Counted from the first letter of the stretch, positions 44,548 to 52,864 are shown. The stretch is DNA of 64,000 nucleotides from CAZRIZ01 sp964625885 (GCA_964625885.1 CAZVBM010000002.1:1-64000); one strand, 5' to 3'. Numbers and translations: made by a program. The notes: a model not told the origin generated them from the letters alone.

Positions 44548-45943
44548 TTTCAATATGAATACCAGGGTTGAGGCTACGATCAATTGGCAAGCGAAAACCA
44601 AAAACACTACCACCACTGTCAATTGGTTGATAATAGGCCTCGCCGTTATGACGCTCAACGATTTCTCGCACCAAATACAGCCCAATACCAGTACCATCTG
44701 GACGACGCTTGCGCCCATTACTTGCCCGAAAGAACTTATCAAACAACTCGGCTCGCTCCTTGGGCGGCACGCCAATGCCCTGATCACGCACCGCCACCTC
44801 AATCGCCCCACTCACCTGCTTCACCCCCACCTCAATCACACTGCGCCTATTGGAGTAGTAAATAGCGTTGTCTAATAGATTGCCTATTACTTGGCGAATC
44901 TTGTCACGATCAAGGTTAAACACTGCTGGCAAGTTATCTTGACAGGTTAACTCAATTTTCAAGTCGTACATCTGGGCAACCTCGCGCATTGACTCTACTT
45001 CCGACACGACTAAATCAACTAGATTATGTGGGGACTTGAGTAAACGAAAACGCCCTGCCTGTAGTCGCGACAAACTAACAAAATCGTTAATCATATGCGA
45101 CATCGTGGCGCTAGCCCGAAAAGCCTCGCCCAATGCTCGCTGCTGCTCAGGTGTAATTTGGCCAACATCACCCTCTAAGACCAGACTTAAATAGCCCTTG
45201 ATGGTCGTCAGTGGAGTGCGAAGTTGGTGCGATACCATGGCCACAAATTCGTCTTTAATCTTGTCAAACTTACGTAACTGTTCATTAGAGCGCTCAATTT
45301 CCTTGGTAGCGTCCTGTACTCGTTGCTCTAATGTCCTGTTTAGCTCAACTAGGCTGTCGCGCGACCAAGACACGCTTAACGCTACCGCCACACCGTTTAG
45401 TGCCGCCTCAACTTCCGCTATTTTATACCTGTCAATTTCGCCGTCGCTAGCCGTCAAACCAAGAAAACCAATCGCCTGTCCGCCAGCGCGCAATAACATC
45501 AAGTAGCTAAGCCCATAGCCCGACAGAAGTTTGTTGATCGTAGCTTCAGTTGATGAGAGCTTTGCTCTCTCTATTACTGGCGACCGACGCGACTCGAAAA
45601 ACTTTACCAGAGTCGAGAAATCAGCTTCGGCAAAGCCAGACTGGCTGTGTGTCAAACGACCGGATAAAAGCGTCGACATGGTAGTCTGCTCGCCGCCCCT
45701 GGGACGGACAATCAAACAAACTTGATCTACCTCGGCCCAACGCGCCGTCACGCGCAACAAGCGACCAATGGTTGCCTGAAATCCTATGTCAAGCGAGGCA
45801 ATCTGGTAAATCTGATCCTCAAATTCATCATCGGCCTTTGCCCGAATGGCCACCAACCTACTCTGCCGCCACAATAGATAGAAACTAGTAACTAAAATTA
45901 CCAGTAGAACTATGACAGTTGCCCACGTAGAAATATCGTCCAT
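44537..45943 (-). CDS. Sensor histidine kinase with GAF-like domain
   Basis: This 468-residue protein has one membrane helix (about 8-26), a GAF-like sensor region (50-190), a coiled linker (195-225), a HisKA domain with the phospho-acceptor in MVSHQLRTPL (His239), and a HATPase_c domain with N box DNLLDNAIYYS, G1 VRDQGIG and G2 GTGIGLYLVREI. No periplasmic sensor is present, so the signal is probably cytoplasmic or in the membrane. A TAAAAT box (45951-45956) lies 7 nt before the ATG. It is divergent from the single-domain response regulator, a likely partner. Confidence 0.92.
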   Translation of the reverse strand: MDDISTWATVIVLLVILVTSFYLLWRQSRLVAIRAKADDEFEDQIYQIASLDIGFQATIGRLLRVTARWAEVDQVCLIVRPRGGEQTTMSTLLSGRLTHSQSGFAEADFSTLVKFFESRRSPVIERAKLSSTEATINKLLSGYGLSYLMLLRAGGQAIGFLGLTASDGEIDRYKIAEVEAALNGVAVALSVSWSRDSLVELNRTLEQRVQDATKEIERSNEQLRKFDKIKDEFVAMVSHQLRTPLTTIKGYLSLVLEGDVGQITPEQQRALGEAFRASATMSHMINDFVSLSRLQAGRFRLLKSPHNLVDLVVSEVESMREVAQMYDLKIELTCQDNLPAVFNLDRDKIRQVIGNLLDNAIYYSNRRSVIEVGVKQVSGAIEVAVRDQGIGVPPKERAELFDKFFRASNGRKRRPDGTGIGLYLVREIVERHNGEAYYQPIDSGGSVFGFRLPIDRSLNPGIHIEKQN

Positions 45944-45950
45944 TGCCCTA

Positions 45951-45996
45951 ATTTTACCATAAACAATTTGTTTTAGACGACTCTTGGTGTTAAAAT
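45951..45996. promoter_or_regulatory. Back-to-back leaderless promoters of kinase and regulator
   Basis: In a 60-bp gap the minus strand has TAAAAT (45951-45956) 7 nt before the kinase ATG, and the plus strand has TAAAAT (45991-45996) 7 nt before the regulator ATG, with TTGTTT 17 bp upstream of the latter. Both mRNAs should begin at the start codon. The shared interval could allow joint control. Confidence 0.7.
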
Positions 45997-46003
45997 TGAG
46001 TTA

Positions 46004-46375
46004 ATGCATAAAATTGTAATCATTGAAGATGACCGCGCCATCAACCAGATGTACCGCATGAAATTTGAAACCAACGACTTTGACGTGCGAATTGCTTATG
46101 ACGGCCAGTCTGGCATTGATCTAGTCAAGGCTTTTGCGCCCGAGGTGGTTCTGCTTGATCTGCAAATGCCAGAAATGACTGGCGATGAAGTATTAAAAGC
46201 TATACGAAAAGACGACAAGCTAGCCGACACTAAGGTAATCATCCTAACCAACACCAGTGCCGAAGAGGCACCAGCCAGTCTAAGCAAGTTTAAGCCAGAT
46301 GACTATATCGTCAAAGCCGAATTAACCCCATCGCAAGTTGTCGAGCGCACTAAAGAAGTGCTCGGCGCAAAATAA
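46004..46375 (+). CDS. Single-domain response regulator (CheY-like)
   Basis: This 123-residue receiver has the acidic pocket IIEDD (about 7-10), the phospho-acceptor Asp52 in VVLLDLQMP, the switch Thr in VIILTNTS and the conserved Lys in DYIVKAEL. There is no output domain. It is divergent from the histidine kinase and probably its partner or phosphate sink. It is predicted to be leaderless (TAAAAT 7 nt before the ATG). Confidence 0.93.
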   Translation: MHKIVIIEDDRAINQMYRMKFETNDFDVRIAYDGQSGIDLVKAFAPEVVLLDLQMPEMTGDEVLKAIRKDDKLADTKVIILTNTSAEEAPASLSKFKPDDYIVKAELTPSQVVERTKEVLGAK

Positions 46376-46416
46376 CTTTTGGCTTTTGCGCTAAAAAGTG
46401 GTAAAATAACTCTAAT

Positions 46417-46493
46417 GCACCCGTAGCTCAGCGGATTAGAGTACTTGGCTTCGAACCAAGGGGCCGCAGGTTCGAGTCCTGCCGGGTGCACCA
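46417..46493 (+). tRNA. tRNA-Arg(TCG)
   Basis: Acceptor stem GCACCCG/CGGGTGC, anticodon stem CTTGG/CCAAG with loop CTTCGAA giving TCG (Arg), T arm GCAGG-TTCGAGT-CCTGC, and encoded CCA. A TAAAAT box lies just upstream. Confidence 0.95.
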
Positions 46494-46534
46494 TCCTCCG
46501 TCGCTATCCGTTGGATAGCTATGGAGGATTTTTT
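46493..46534 (+). terminator. Terminator of tRNA-Arg(TCG)
   Basis: The stem ATCCTCCGTCGCTATCC / GGATAGCTATGGAGGAT starts at the last A of CCA and ends in TTTTTT. A near-copy of this stem follows tRNA-Lys. Confidence 0.9.
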
Positions 46535-46549
46535 GTACATCTAGGTAGG

Positions 46550-46675
46550 GCGAGAACCTGACTCGCCAGTTGGCGGGAGGTTCGGCGTAGCGCAGCGAAG
46601 CGAAAAAGTGTTTACATTTTTTCGCAAGCAAGCGAAGGAGCGAGCAAAGCGAGCGATGTCCTGCCGGGTGCACCA
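46550..46675 (+). repeat. T-arm module 1 after tRNA-Arg, 74-bp core
   Basis: An inverted half (cgagaacctg), a CGCCAGTTGGCG hairpin and a direct T-arm half (gaggttcg, 46577-46584) precede a 74-bp core (46585-46658, starting GCGTAGCG and ending GAGCGATG). A 17-nt exact copy of the tRNA 3' end including CCA follows (46659-46675). The core holds a GCGAAAAA/TTTTTCGC stem. Its first 50 bases differ at only one position from a core beside tRNA-Lys. Confidence 0.9.
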
Positions 46676-46730
46676 TTAAAAAATAGCTACATTGTGGCCA
46701 TTTTTTAATGGTCTATACCCAGACAGATTT

Positions 46731-46866
46731 GATTCTGCGGCGCGGCAGATTTAGCTGACGCAAGCCGCAGGTTCGGCGGAGGCGAAATGAGAAAAGAAAG
46801 CACTGTAGGTATTTTCTTTTCGAATGAGCCAGAGGAGGCAAAGCCGATGTCCTGCCACGCACCCAT
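46731..46866 (+). repeat. T-arm module 2 after tRNA-Arg, 74-bp core
   Basis: An inverted half (tctgcggc) and a 12-nt exact copy of the tRNA-Arg T-arm 5' half (46764-46775) precede a 74-bp core (46776-46849, starting GCGGAGGCG and ending GCCGATG), then tcctgcc and a degraded acceptor copy. The core sequence differs from module 1, but its length and ends are the same. A long AT-rich hairpin (about 46674-46712) separates the modules. Confidence 0.8.
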
Positions 46867-46938
46867 CACCCCTTGAATAAAACCCCAAAAAAGTGTAGAA
46901 TAATCAGGCAAGAGAAGCTTAACAAAACGAAATGGTAT

Positions 46939-47016
46939 GGCGGCCGTAGCTCAGTTGGTTAGAGCGCCAGATTGTGGCTCTGGAGGTCGTGGGTTCAACT
47001 CCCATCGGTCGCCCCA
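46939..47016 (+). tRNA. tRNA-His(GTG)
   Basis: This has the extra G(-1) paired with C73, as expected for tRNA-His. Acceptor GCGGCCG/CGGTCGC, anticodon stem CCAGA/TCTGG with loop TTGTGGC giving GTG, and encoded CCA. No T-arm module follows it in the window. Confidence 0.95.
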
Positions 47017-47028
47017 AATTGAATATAA

Positions 47029-47052
47029 AAACTCCCAGCAGGGAGTCTTTTT
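47029..47052 (+). terminator. Terminator of tRNA-His
   Basis: The stem ACTCCC/GGGAGT with an AGCA loop is followed by CTTTTTT. It reaches the stop of the convergent pilin gene. Confidence 0.85.
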
Positions 47053-47510
47053 TATGGCTGGCACATAACACCAGTTTCTTCCGAGTTGCCATAGTGTTGA
47101 TATTTTTGCACCTTCTCCTGCAGATCCCAATAATAGACCTTGGCACCGACCGGAGTGGTCGGATCGGTTGGGCGATAACAAAAGTATACTTCAATATTGT
47201 ATGGGTACTCGTTACTTGGCGAACCAGGATTGTCGATTGAATCAACCAAGCGCTCTCTGGTGTCGGCTGATATAGTATTAACCAGAGAATGTTGATCATC
47301 TTTTTCTCCTAAATCGGCTGGATACTTCTTCTCCACCGTCGTCCAGACCGTCATCTTGCGAATCACCTCCTCGGCGTGCAGACGATTTTGATTAGTTTTA
47401 TTTTTTCTACTATAGCTATCGTAGCTAAATATGCCGATTGAAGCCACGATTGCCAACACCACCATAGTGACAATCAGCTCAACGACAGTATAACCATATT
47501 TTCTTTTCAT
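47052..47510 (-). CDS. Type IV pilin-like protein
   Basis: This 152-residue protein has a short basic leader and the prepilin cleavage motif with Glu5 (GYTVVELIVTMVVLAIVASIG), an N-terminal membrane helix and a variable C-terminal domain with two Cys (about 110 and 150) that may form the D-loop disulfide. It is the last of five pilin-like genes on this strand. Its sequence is related to the neighbouring pilin at 47590, which suggests duplication. Confidence 0.85.
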   Translation of the reverse strand: MKRKYGYTVVELIVTMVVLAIVASIGIFSYDSYSRKNKTNQNRLHAEEVIRKMTVWTTVEKKYPADLGEKDDQHSLVNTISADTRERLVDSIDNPGSPSNEYPYNIEVYFCYRPTDPTTPVGAKVYYWDLQEKVQKYQHYGNSEETGVMCQP

Positions 47511-47534
47511 ATTACAATATTATCATAAACACAA

Positions 47535-47567
47535 TAAAACCACCCGGTTTGTGACCGAGTGGTTTTA
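47535..47567 (-). terminator. Terminator after the 47590 pilin
   Basis: The stem AAAACCACTCGG/CCGGGTGGTTTT with a TCACAAA loop is followed by ATT and T-rich sequence on the minus strand. Confidence 0.8.
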
Positions 47568-47589
47568 GTTCTGTCAAAAGCTTTGCTTA

Positions 47590-48060
47590 TTATAGTGTGG
47601 ATGGGGTGTAGTCGCCACAACCACTGCCAGAGTCGATATTGGCGCTCTGCTTCTTGTCGTAGTCCCAGTATTCTACACGGATACCAGTGTCGCTGCCATC
47701 AGTTGTACAAACTCGATAGTAGATGTTCTTTCGAGTTTCTTTGGTGTAAGTTGAGGCGGCGCCATTAGTGGCGGTCGATAGGTTAAGGACTCCAGTTACC
47801 TCACCGCTCAATTTGACGGTTGAATCAGCACCATCGGCTGAGAAAACGGCCACATCGGTTGGATAACCAGTCTCGAGTGAGTTGTAGGCTTCGGCCTTAG
47901 CAATCACTTCCTTGGCGTTTGATTGGTTTTTAGTAGTATTGGCCTTGTCTTGAACACCCTGGTAAGTCACGATAACGATAGTTGCCAAAATACCCATGAC
48001 AACAATCACAATCAAGAGCTCAACGATGGTAAAGCCTTTTGCAGTTGTTTTTTTAGACAT
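47590..48060 (-). CDS. Type IV pilin, probable major subunit
   Basis: This 156-residue protein has a leader KKTTAKG and the prepilin signature FTIVELLIVIVVMGILATIV. The C-terminal domain carries a Cys pair (about 117 and 147) and a beta-rich D region. The strong Shine-Dalgarno (AAGGAGACAGG), separate terminator and simple length fit a major pilin. Pili of this kind could mediate twitching, DNA uptake or host contact. The assembly genes pilB, pilC and pilD are not in the window. Confidence 0.88.
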   Translation of the reverse strand: MSKKTTAKGFTIVELLIVIVVMGILATIVIVTYQGVQDKANTTKNQSNAKEVIAKAEAYNSLETGYPTDVAVFSADGADSTVKLSGEVTGVLNLSTATNGAASTYTKETRKNIYYRVCTTDGSDTGIRVEYWDYDKKQSANIDSGSGCGDYTPSTL

Positions 48061-48137
48061 TGATTCCTGTCTCCTTTTTTAGTTTATAATCCGATTGTAA
48101 AGTATTTATGCTTATAATGCAAGTGTCTTTTGGTAAT

Positions 48138-48995
48138 TTACGGTATCCGATTAGCACGCAATTGGCCAGATATTACTGTTGGCCGATCACCCTCAATTGC
48201 CGCTACCTTACTTCTAAGTGTGATATGAACTGTGACTGCCTTGTCTAGCGCATTTTGCCTTTCACCATCGTTAAGAGCAGATGAAAATACCTCAGTTAAT
48301 GGCGTATCAGGCGCTGCTGGATCGAAGAACTCAATATCTATTTCGGCATCTTCTAGCAGCTTGGAGTCGGGGTAAAAATTAGTAACTCCAGAACTATCAT
48401 AAGCGCAAGTCGGTCTTTGCCATGGTATTTCACAATTAGCTTTAAGTCCCACCAAGCCAGCCACCTCTGGATAGTCTACGTTATCTGGAAAGGCCACGCG
48501 ACGATAGAGTACCCCATCTTTAATATAATAAATCGTATTAGAAAACAGTGGTGGATTTAAGCTACAGTCGTCATGTGGGTTGTAAGACATATGTACCATA
48601 TTTTTAGTTGTGTCTTCGGTCAACGGATTGTCGGTTGTCATTAGGGTCTGTAGAATCAAAGCTTTGCTATCTTGCCCAACCAGCTTAAAAGGCTCATAGT
48701 GTGAACCAATCACGCTATATTTTCTATCATAATAATCACAAGATTGATTAGAGTTGTGCCCACTCTTGAAGCCAACCGACAAATAAGCGTTGCTTAAACT
48801 AATATCTTGCTCAATCCGATCTAGCGCTATCTGGATATCAGCCATGCGTTTGGTCAAAATGTTTTGCGCCGAAGAATCATTCACTAAACGAATACTCGTC
48901 GCTAATAACGCCAAAACCACAAAAATCGCAATTGGTAAAACAACTGCTAGCTCCACTACGGTAAAGCCACTTTTGACTAGCTTATTTTTGGACAT
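48138..48995 (-). CDS. Minor pilin, PilW/GspJ-like
   Basis: This 285-residue protein has a prepilin motif after a short leader (KNKLVKSGFTVVELAVVLPIAIFV) and a large C-terminal domain with several Cys. Length and order fit minor pilins of the PilW/GspJ class, which sit at the pilus tip. I use ATG 48995, which overlaps the end of the PilV-like gene by 14 nt; the frame is open further upstream but has no leader there. Confidence 0.75.
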   Translation of the reverse strand: MSKNKLVKSGFTVVELAVVLPIAIFVVLALLATSIRLVNDSSAQNILTKRMADIQIALDRIEQDISLSNAYLSVGFKSGHNSNQSCDYYDRKYSVIGSHYEPFKLVGQDSKALILQTLMTTDNPLTEDTTKNMVHMSYNPHDDCSLNPPLFSNTIYYIKDGVLYRRVAFPDNVDYPEVAGLVGLKANCEIPWQRPTCAYDSSGVTNFYPDSKLLEDAEIDIEFFDPAAPDTPLTEVFSSALNDGERQNALDKAVTVHITLRSKVAAIEGDRPTVISGQLRANRIP

Positions 48996-49368
48996 AGATT
49001 GTCTGCTTTTCACGCCTATCCGACCCATTAACATTATAATCTACCGTTACATCAATCCGAATCAGCTTAGCTATGCAGGTATACGGAGCTGTGATTGCCG
49101 AAGTGATTTTTAATCCAGGCAAGCTCTCCTCGGCAAAAGGTGTTTGGGCCGCAATCAGCTCACCATCAGGACAATCAGCCATACTAAAGATATTACCAAT
49201 ATGACGCAGATGATTGTAAGCAATATTAGTCGCCTTGGACCGCGACCGCGCCTCCAGGGTACCACTTAAAACCACACTATAAAGCTGAAAACCAGCGATG
49301 ATAAAGAGCGTCACCGCTATTAACGAGAACAAAACTTCAACCGTAGTTAAACCGCTCTTGACTCTCAT
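48982..49368 (-). CDS. Minor pilin, PilV/GspI-like
   Basis: This 128-residue protein starts MRVKSGLTTVEVLFSLIAVTLF, a prepilin motif in which Leu-Thr-Thr-Val-Glu precedes the membrane helix. The short length and position between the two larger pilins match PilV/GspI. It starts 1 nt after the stop of the upstream gene and overlaps the next gene, so the three are co-translated. Confidence 0.75.
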   Translation of the reverse strand: MRVKSGLTTVEVLFSLIAVTLFIIAGFQLYSVVLSGTLEARSRSKATNIAYNHLRHIGNIFSMADCPDGELIAAQTPFAEESLPGLKITSAITAPYTCIAKLIRIDVTVDYNVNGSDRREKQTIYVQK

Positions 49369-49369
49369 C

Positions 49370-50551
49370 TTAGTACTTGCCGGTTATTGCCTTGCTTAAT
49401 CTAATCTTACCGCCAGACTTTTCTAGATAATAAATGTAGTAGCCGCGACAATCAGTAGCGTCAACCACAGACGGTTGATAGCTTGTTAGGGTGATATTTG
49501 GCCTTGTACGTACTGAGTAATCAGCTAGCTCAACATTATTACGTGAATTAATATTTTGACCAAATAGATTTTCGCCATCTACACGAGTATGAGGTAAGAG
49601 TGGCAAGCTAGACTTTTTAGGGTATGAACCTGGATCGTTCGGATTAGCCGCTGGTCCATACGTATAACCAGGGGCGACGCAGCCACCACCGCAGTATTGG
49701 TGCCCGGGATTATCAGAGTCATACCACAACTCCAGCCCATCAGAATAGCCATCGCCATCAGTGTCGCTAATAAGTGGGTTTGTTGGATCGCCCCTACCAT
49801 CGCCATCGTTATCATATGGGTTGTGACTATCGTCATTAACCTCTTGACCATCAGTCAGGCCATCGCCATCAGTGTCTATATTATTTGGGTTGGTACCAAT
49901 AGCCGCTTCTTGGCTGTCAGTTAAGCCATCGCCATCAGTGTCAACACTAGGTCCTTCTGGTTTTTCAAAGCTCTCGCCCAAGCATTGCCAGGCCATATTG
50001 CTTGTATCAGCATAATCTGGTTTAGTCTTAATATTAGTAATTGGTTGATAAACAATCATACCTATATTCTTTTTATCATTGGCGTCTAGTTCTTCCATAG
50101 ACGGTTCGCAAGCAACTATCTTTGCTGTTGGAATGCCAGAGACACAACCACTAGTAATCTCGCCGTCTGACGAAACCTCGCAACCCGTCATATCCTTTGA
50201 AAAGGATTCCGGAGTGGTTGACGACAGAAACGCAACCTTGACATCATCATCAACACCCTTTTGCTGCTTGATGATCTGCTTCATGATCGCGCCATCTTTT
50301 ATACAGGCGTCGTGAACCGACGGATATACACCCTTGTTGCCTTGCGTACCGTCAGTGGTCTGACCAGCCATATATAGCTCATCTAGGGCCGAAGCAATCC
50401 CTTCAGCATTAGTACGCGCTTTTTCGTGAGTTTGATGATCTTTGAGTTTGCTATAACCGAACGAACTCAGTAGAGCAAAAGTTGATAAAATAACTATCAC
50501 CACTAGCAATTCAACTATGGTGAAACCTGATTTAATTTTGCGCTTATTCAT
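49370..50551 (-). CDS. Pilin-like protein with thrombospondin type 3 calcium repeats
   Basis: This 393-residue protein has a prepilin motif (KSGFTIVELLVVIVILSTFA), a pilin-like domain with Cys pairs, and then about five Asp-rich TSP3 repeats (DTDGDGLTDSQEA, DTDGDGLTDGQEV, DNDGDGRGD, DTDGDGYSDGLEL; about 205-280). A C-terminal domain follows. TSP3 repeats bind calcium and often form extended stalks. In a pilin this suggests a tip adhesin. A TATGCT box lies 6 nt before the ATG. It is the first gene of the pilin cluster. Confidence 0.8.
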   Translation of the reverse strand: MNKRKIKSGFTIVELLVVIVILSTFALLSSFGYSKLKDHQTHEKARTNAEGIASALDELYMAGQTTDGTQGNKGVYPSVHDACIKDGAIMKQIIKQQKGVDDDVKVAFLSSTTPESFSKDMTGCEVSSDGEITSGCVSGIPTAKIVACEPSMEELDANDKKNIGMIVYQPITNIKTKPDYADTSNMAWQCLGESFEKPEGPSVDTDGDGLTDSQEAAIGTNPNNIDTDGDGLTDGQEVNDDSHNPYDNDGDGRGDPTNPLISDTDGDGYSDGLELWYDSDNPGHQYCGGGCVAPGYTYGPAANPNDPGSYPKKSSLPLLPHTRVDGENLFGQNINSRNNVELADYSVRTRPNITLTSYQPSVVDATDCRGYYIYYLEKSGGKIRLSKAITGKY

Positions 50552-50587
50552 ATCCTAAGCATAAGGTTTTTGGCGTAAAAACGCAAG

Positions 50588-51628
50588 CTAATCAATTGTA
50601 ATTGGCTCTAATTCTAACTCAATCGCGAATTTATCTTTGACGGCATCAACAATAGCCCGCTTGGCTAATTCTAAATCTTGATAAGTCCGCGCTGATTCGT
50701 TTACCAATATCATCGGATTGTGCGCCGTGACATTCATACCGTGAATGGTTTGTCCTGCTAAGCCCGCCTTATCAATCAGCCAACCAGTTGGGACTTTGAC
50801 TAGGCCACTGGGCTGGGGATCGCCATAAGGCAAATCTGGATAATCACGTTTTAGTTCTTCAAATTTCGCTGGCGGAATCTCGGCATTTTCAAAAAACGAT
50901 CCAGCACTAGGATACTCTTTGTGATCAGGTATTCTCTTGGCACGAATTGCCAAGACATATTCACGAATTTTAGCTGGCGAATAATCGGATAGACCGTTTT
51001 CTTCAACGTATTTTTCTAGCGACCAGTAAAACGGTCGCTTCAGTTCACCTGGCGCTAAATCAAAAGTCACGCTAGTGATAATGTAGCGGTTAGTGTTGCG
51101 TCTTTTTAGTGTACTAGTACGATAAGCGAACTCAAGCTCAGAAGTCTTAACCGTCACAAAACGATTATCGATTAAATCATAGGCCTCAAACTCTACCATC
51201 GTATCGGCTACTTCTTGACCGTAAGCGCCGGCATTTTGAATCGGCGCAGCGCCGACAGAGCCCGGAATACCGCTGGTTAGCTCTACCCCAGTCATACCAT
51301 CAGCGACAGTTCGCGCCACAAAATTATCCCAAACTTCACCAGACGAGACGACGTAGCGTCGCTTACTCTCCTCTGTTGTGAAATTTACAATACCCATTAA
51401 TTCATTTTTAATAATAATCCCATCAAACATTTCATCGGTCGCTAATGAATTGGTGCCCGCACCCAAAACGCGGATTTTTAGACCATTTTCTACTGCAAAT
51501 AGGTGTATTTTAGGTACGTCCTGCTTGTCGGTCAAAGTGTAAAAATACCTAGCACGCGACATGCCCAGTTTCATAGTCGTGAGCTCACCCAAAGCGACAT
51601 TTTGTTGAAATTTTAGTGGTTGATCCAT
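50588..51628 (-). CDS. murB: UDP-N-acetylenolpyruvoylglucosamine reductase
   Basis: This 346-residue flavoenzyme has the FAD region VLGAGTNSLATDEMFDG, GVELTSGIPGSVGAAPIQNAGAYGQE, EFAYRTSTLK, and PSAGSFFENAEIPP with the catalytic Ser. The C-terminal layout is that of type I (E. coli-like) MurB. It completes UDP-MurNAc synthesis after MurA, whose gene is in the same window. TAGAAT lies 6 nt before ATG 51628, so this ATG, not one six bases upstream, is the likely leaderless start. Confidence 0.94.
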   Translation of the reverse strand: MDQPLKFQQNVALGELTTMKLGMSRARYFYTLTDKQDVPKIHLFAVENGLKIRVLGAGTNSLATDEMFDGIIIKNELMGIVNFTTEESKRRYVVSSGEVWDNFVARTVADGMTGVELTSGIPGSVGAAPIQNAGAYGQEVADTMVEFEAYDLIDNRFVTVKTSELEFAYRTSTLKRRNTNRYIITSVTFDLAPGELKRPFYWSLEKYVEENGLSDYSPAKIREYVLAIRAKRIPDHKEYPSAGSFFENAEIPPAKFEELKRDYPDLPYGDPQPSGLVKVPTGWLIDKAGLAGQTIHGMNVTAHNPMILVNESARTYQDLELAKRAIVDAVKDKFAIELELEPITID

Positions 51629-51670
51629 AACCATATTCTAACACAATCTGATTAATCGAAGTGCTTATAT

Positions 51671-51703
51671 AAAAATTAAAAGACCCAAGCTCATCGCTTG
51701 GAT
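51671..51703 (-). terminator. Terminator of thyA
   Basis: The stem GATCCAAGC/GCTTGGGTC with a GATGA loop is followed on the minus strand by TTTTAATTTTT. Confidence 0.9.
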
Positions 51704-51720
51704 CTTCATTTTTTGCTACC

Positions 51721-52728
51721 TTAGACAGCAACCGGCGCTCTTACAGTATCATGTGATTGATAGCCGACCAATTCGATATCATCCCAGGTGAAGTCGGTAA
51801 TGCTTTCAGGCACCCTCTTGATGCGGATTGACGGAGACGGGAACGGTTCGCGACTCAGTATTGTTTCTACCGCCCCTTGATGATTCAGATAGATGTGAGC
51901 ATCACCGAAAGAGTGGTTAAACTTGTCTGGCTCACGACCAGTTATCACTGACATCAAAATCAAGAACAAAGCATCTTGCGCATCGTTGTAGGGCACACCC
52001 AGGAACGTGTCACAACTCCTTTGGTACATATTCAGAGACAGCTTGCCAGGTTGGTTGGCAAAGAATTGATAGAAGCACGGACACGGTGGCAGCAGTGTTG
52101 CATACTCAGAGTGCGGATCCCAAAGGCTTATGATGATCCGCCGATCACTGGGCTTATTCTCGATCTTGTCAATCGCCCTCGCCAGTTGATCAACACCAGC
52201 TCTGATTATCTGACCATCTTCCGACCGAACTTCACCAAAGTTGCGGAAATGACGACCATAAGTTGGCCCAAGCTCGCCAAAACGGCTTTCAATCGAGCCA
52301 TCAAGAAGTCCTTGTTCGAACTCCTCAATTCGCCTTTTCCACTCTGGACTGTAGTCACTCTTTTTGTCATCAACATACCACCCAAAGTTGTTTATCTGAC
52401 CAGTATGCTCGAGCCATTTTTTAAATGGCCACTCCGTCCAGATGTGAACATTCTTTTCAAGTAACGGAATAATGTTCGTTTTACCTCTCAGCTTCCACAT
52501 CAACTCTTCGAATATACCCCGAAGGTGCATCTTTTTGATGGTTTGCAGAGGAAAGCCGTGAAACAGCAGTTTGTCATTTGGGTCAGGACGTATTTCAATT
52601 GAGTAATAATGCCCCGGCACACTCAATGTTCCGACCCCAGTACGGTCACTCACCTCCTTGTTGGCATCCAGAATCTTTCGCTCCATCGCCTGATAGGCTC
52701 GGTCATACGGATTCACGCATGTGCTCAT
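51721..52728 (-). CDS. thyA: Thymidylate synthase
   Basis: This 335-residue protein has the ThyA core: the nucleophile Cys216 in LLPPCPCFYQFF, MYQRSCDTFLGVPYN, and HSFGDAHIYLNH. It makes dTMP from dUMP with methylene-tetrahydrofolate. It is longer than E. coli ThyA (264) because of an insertion around 100-165. The residue after the catalytic Cys is Pro where most ThyA have His. The gene has a promoter, a hairpin near the 5' end and a perfect AGGAGGG Shine-Dalgarno. It is divergent from folA, which regenerates the folate it oxidises. Confidence 0.93.
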   Translation of the reverse strand: MSTCVNPYDRAYQAMERKILDANKEVSDRTGVGTLSVPGHYYSIEIRPDPNDKLLFHGFPLQTIKKMHLRGIFEELMWKLRGKTNIIPLLEKNVHIWTEWPFKKWLEHTGQINNFGWYVDDKKSDYSPEWKRRIEEFEQGLLDGSIESRFGELGPTYGRHFRNFGEVRSEDGQIIRAGVDQLARAIDKIENKPSDRRIIISLWDPHSEYATLLPPCPCFYQFFANQPGKLSLNMYQRSCDTFLGVPYNDAQDALFLILMSVITGREPDKFNHSFGDAHIYLNHQGAVETILSREPFPSPSIRIKRVPESITDFTWDDIELVGYQSHDTVRAPVAV

Positions 52729-52764
52729 AATAATTCCCTCCTTTTATTTTTGGTTGAGCAAAAT

Positions 52765-52792
52765 AAAAAAGGTAGCTTGTAAACGAGCCACC
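52765..52792 (-). promoter_or_regulatory. Terminator-like hairpin in the thyA leader
   Basis: On the minus strand GGTGGCT-(8 nt)-AGCTACC is followed by TTTTTT, about 4 nt after the predicted start of transcription and 37 nt before the thyA ATG. It is shaped like an intrinsic terminator and could attenuate thyA. It could also be only a 5' stabilising hairpin. Confidence 0.5.
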
Positions 52793-52802
52793 CACCAAAT
52801 TT

Positions 52803-52832
52803 ATCGTAACACGTCGACACAAGCCCAGTCAA
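52803..52832 (-). promoter_or_regulatory. thyA promoter
   Basis: On the minus strand TTGACT, an 18-bp spacer and TACGAT lie upstream of the hairpin leader. The -10 is only moderately close to consensus. Confidence 0.6.
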
Positions 52833-52835
52833 TAA

Positions 52836-52864
52836 AACCCGCTCGCCCGGCGGGCTTTTTCTTT
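52836..52864. terminator. Hairpin between divergent thyA and folA
   Basis: A CCCGC/GCGGG stem is flanked by T runs on both strands (CTTTTTCTTTT on plus, TTTTATT on minus). It may insulate the two divergent promoters. Confidence 0.45.

Noticed and set aside
46560..46675. The repeats of GCGAAGCG and AGCGAG near tRNAs as a CRISPR array
   Set aside because: There are no evenly spaced identical repeats with unique spacers, and no cas genes in the window. The repeats are explained by T-arm modules.
46659..46675. A second tRNA-Arg gene at the decoy 3' end
   Set aside because: Only the T-arm 3' half, acceptor strand and CCA are present. There is no D arm or anticodon arm.
46428..46676. Minus-strand frames across tRNA-Arg and its module
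   Set aside because: They are shadows of the tRNA and repeat DNA without start signals.
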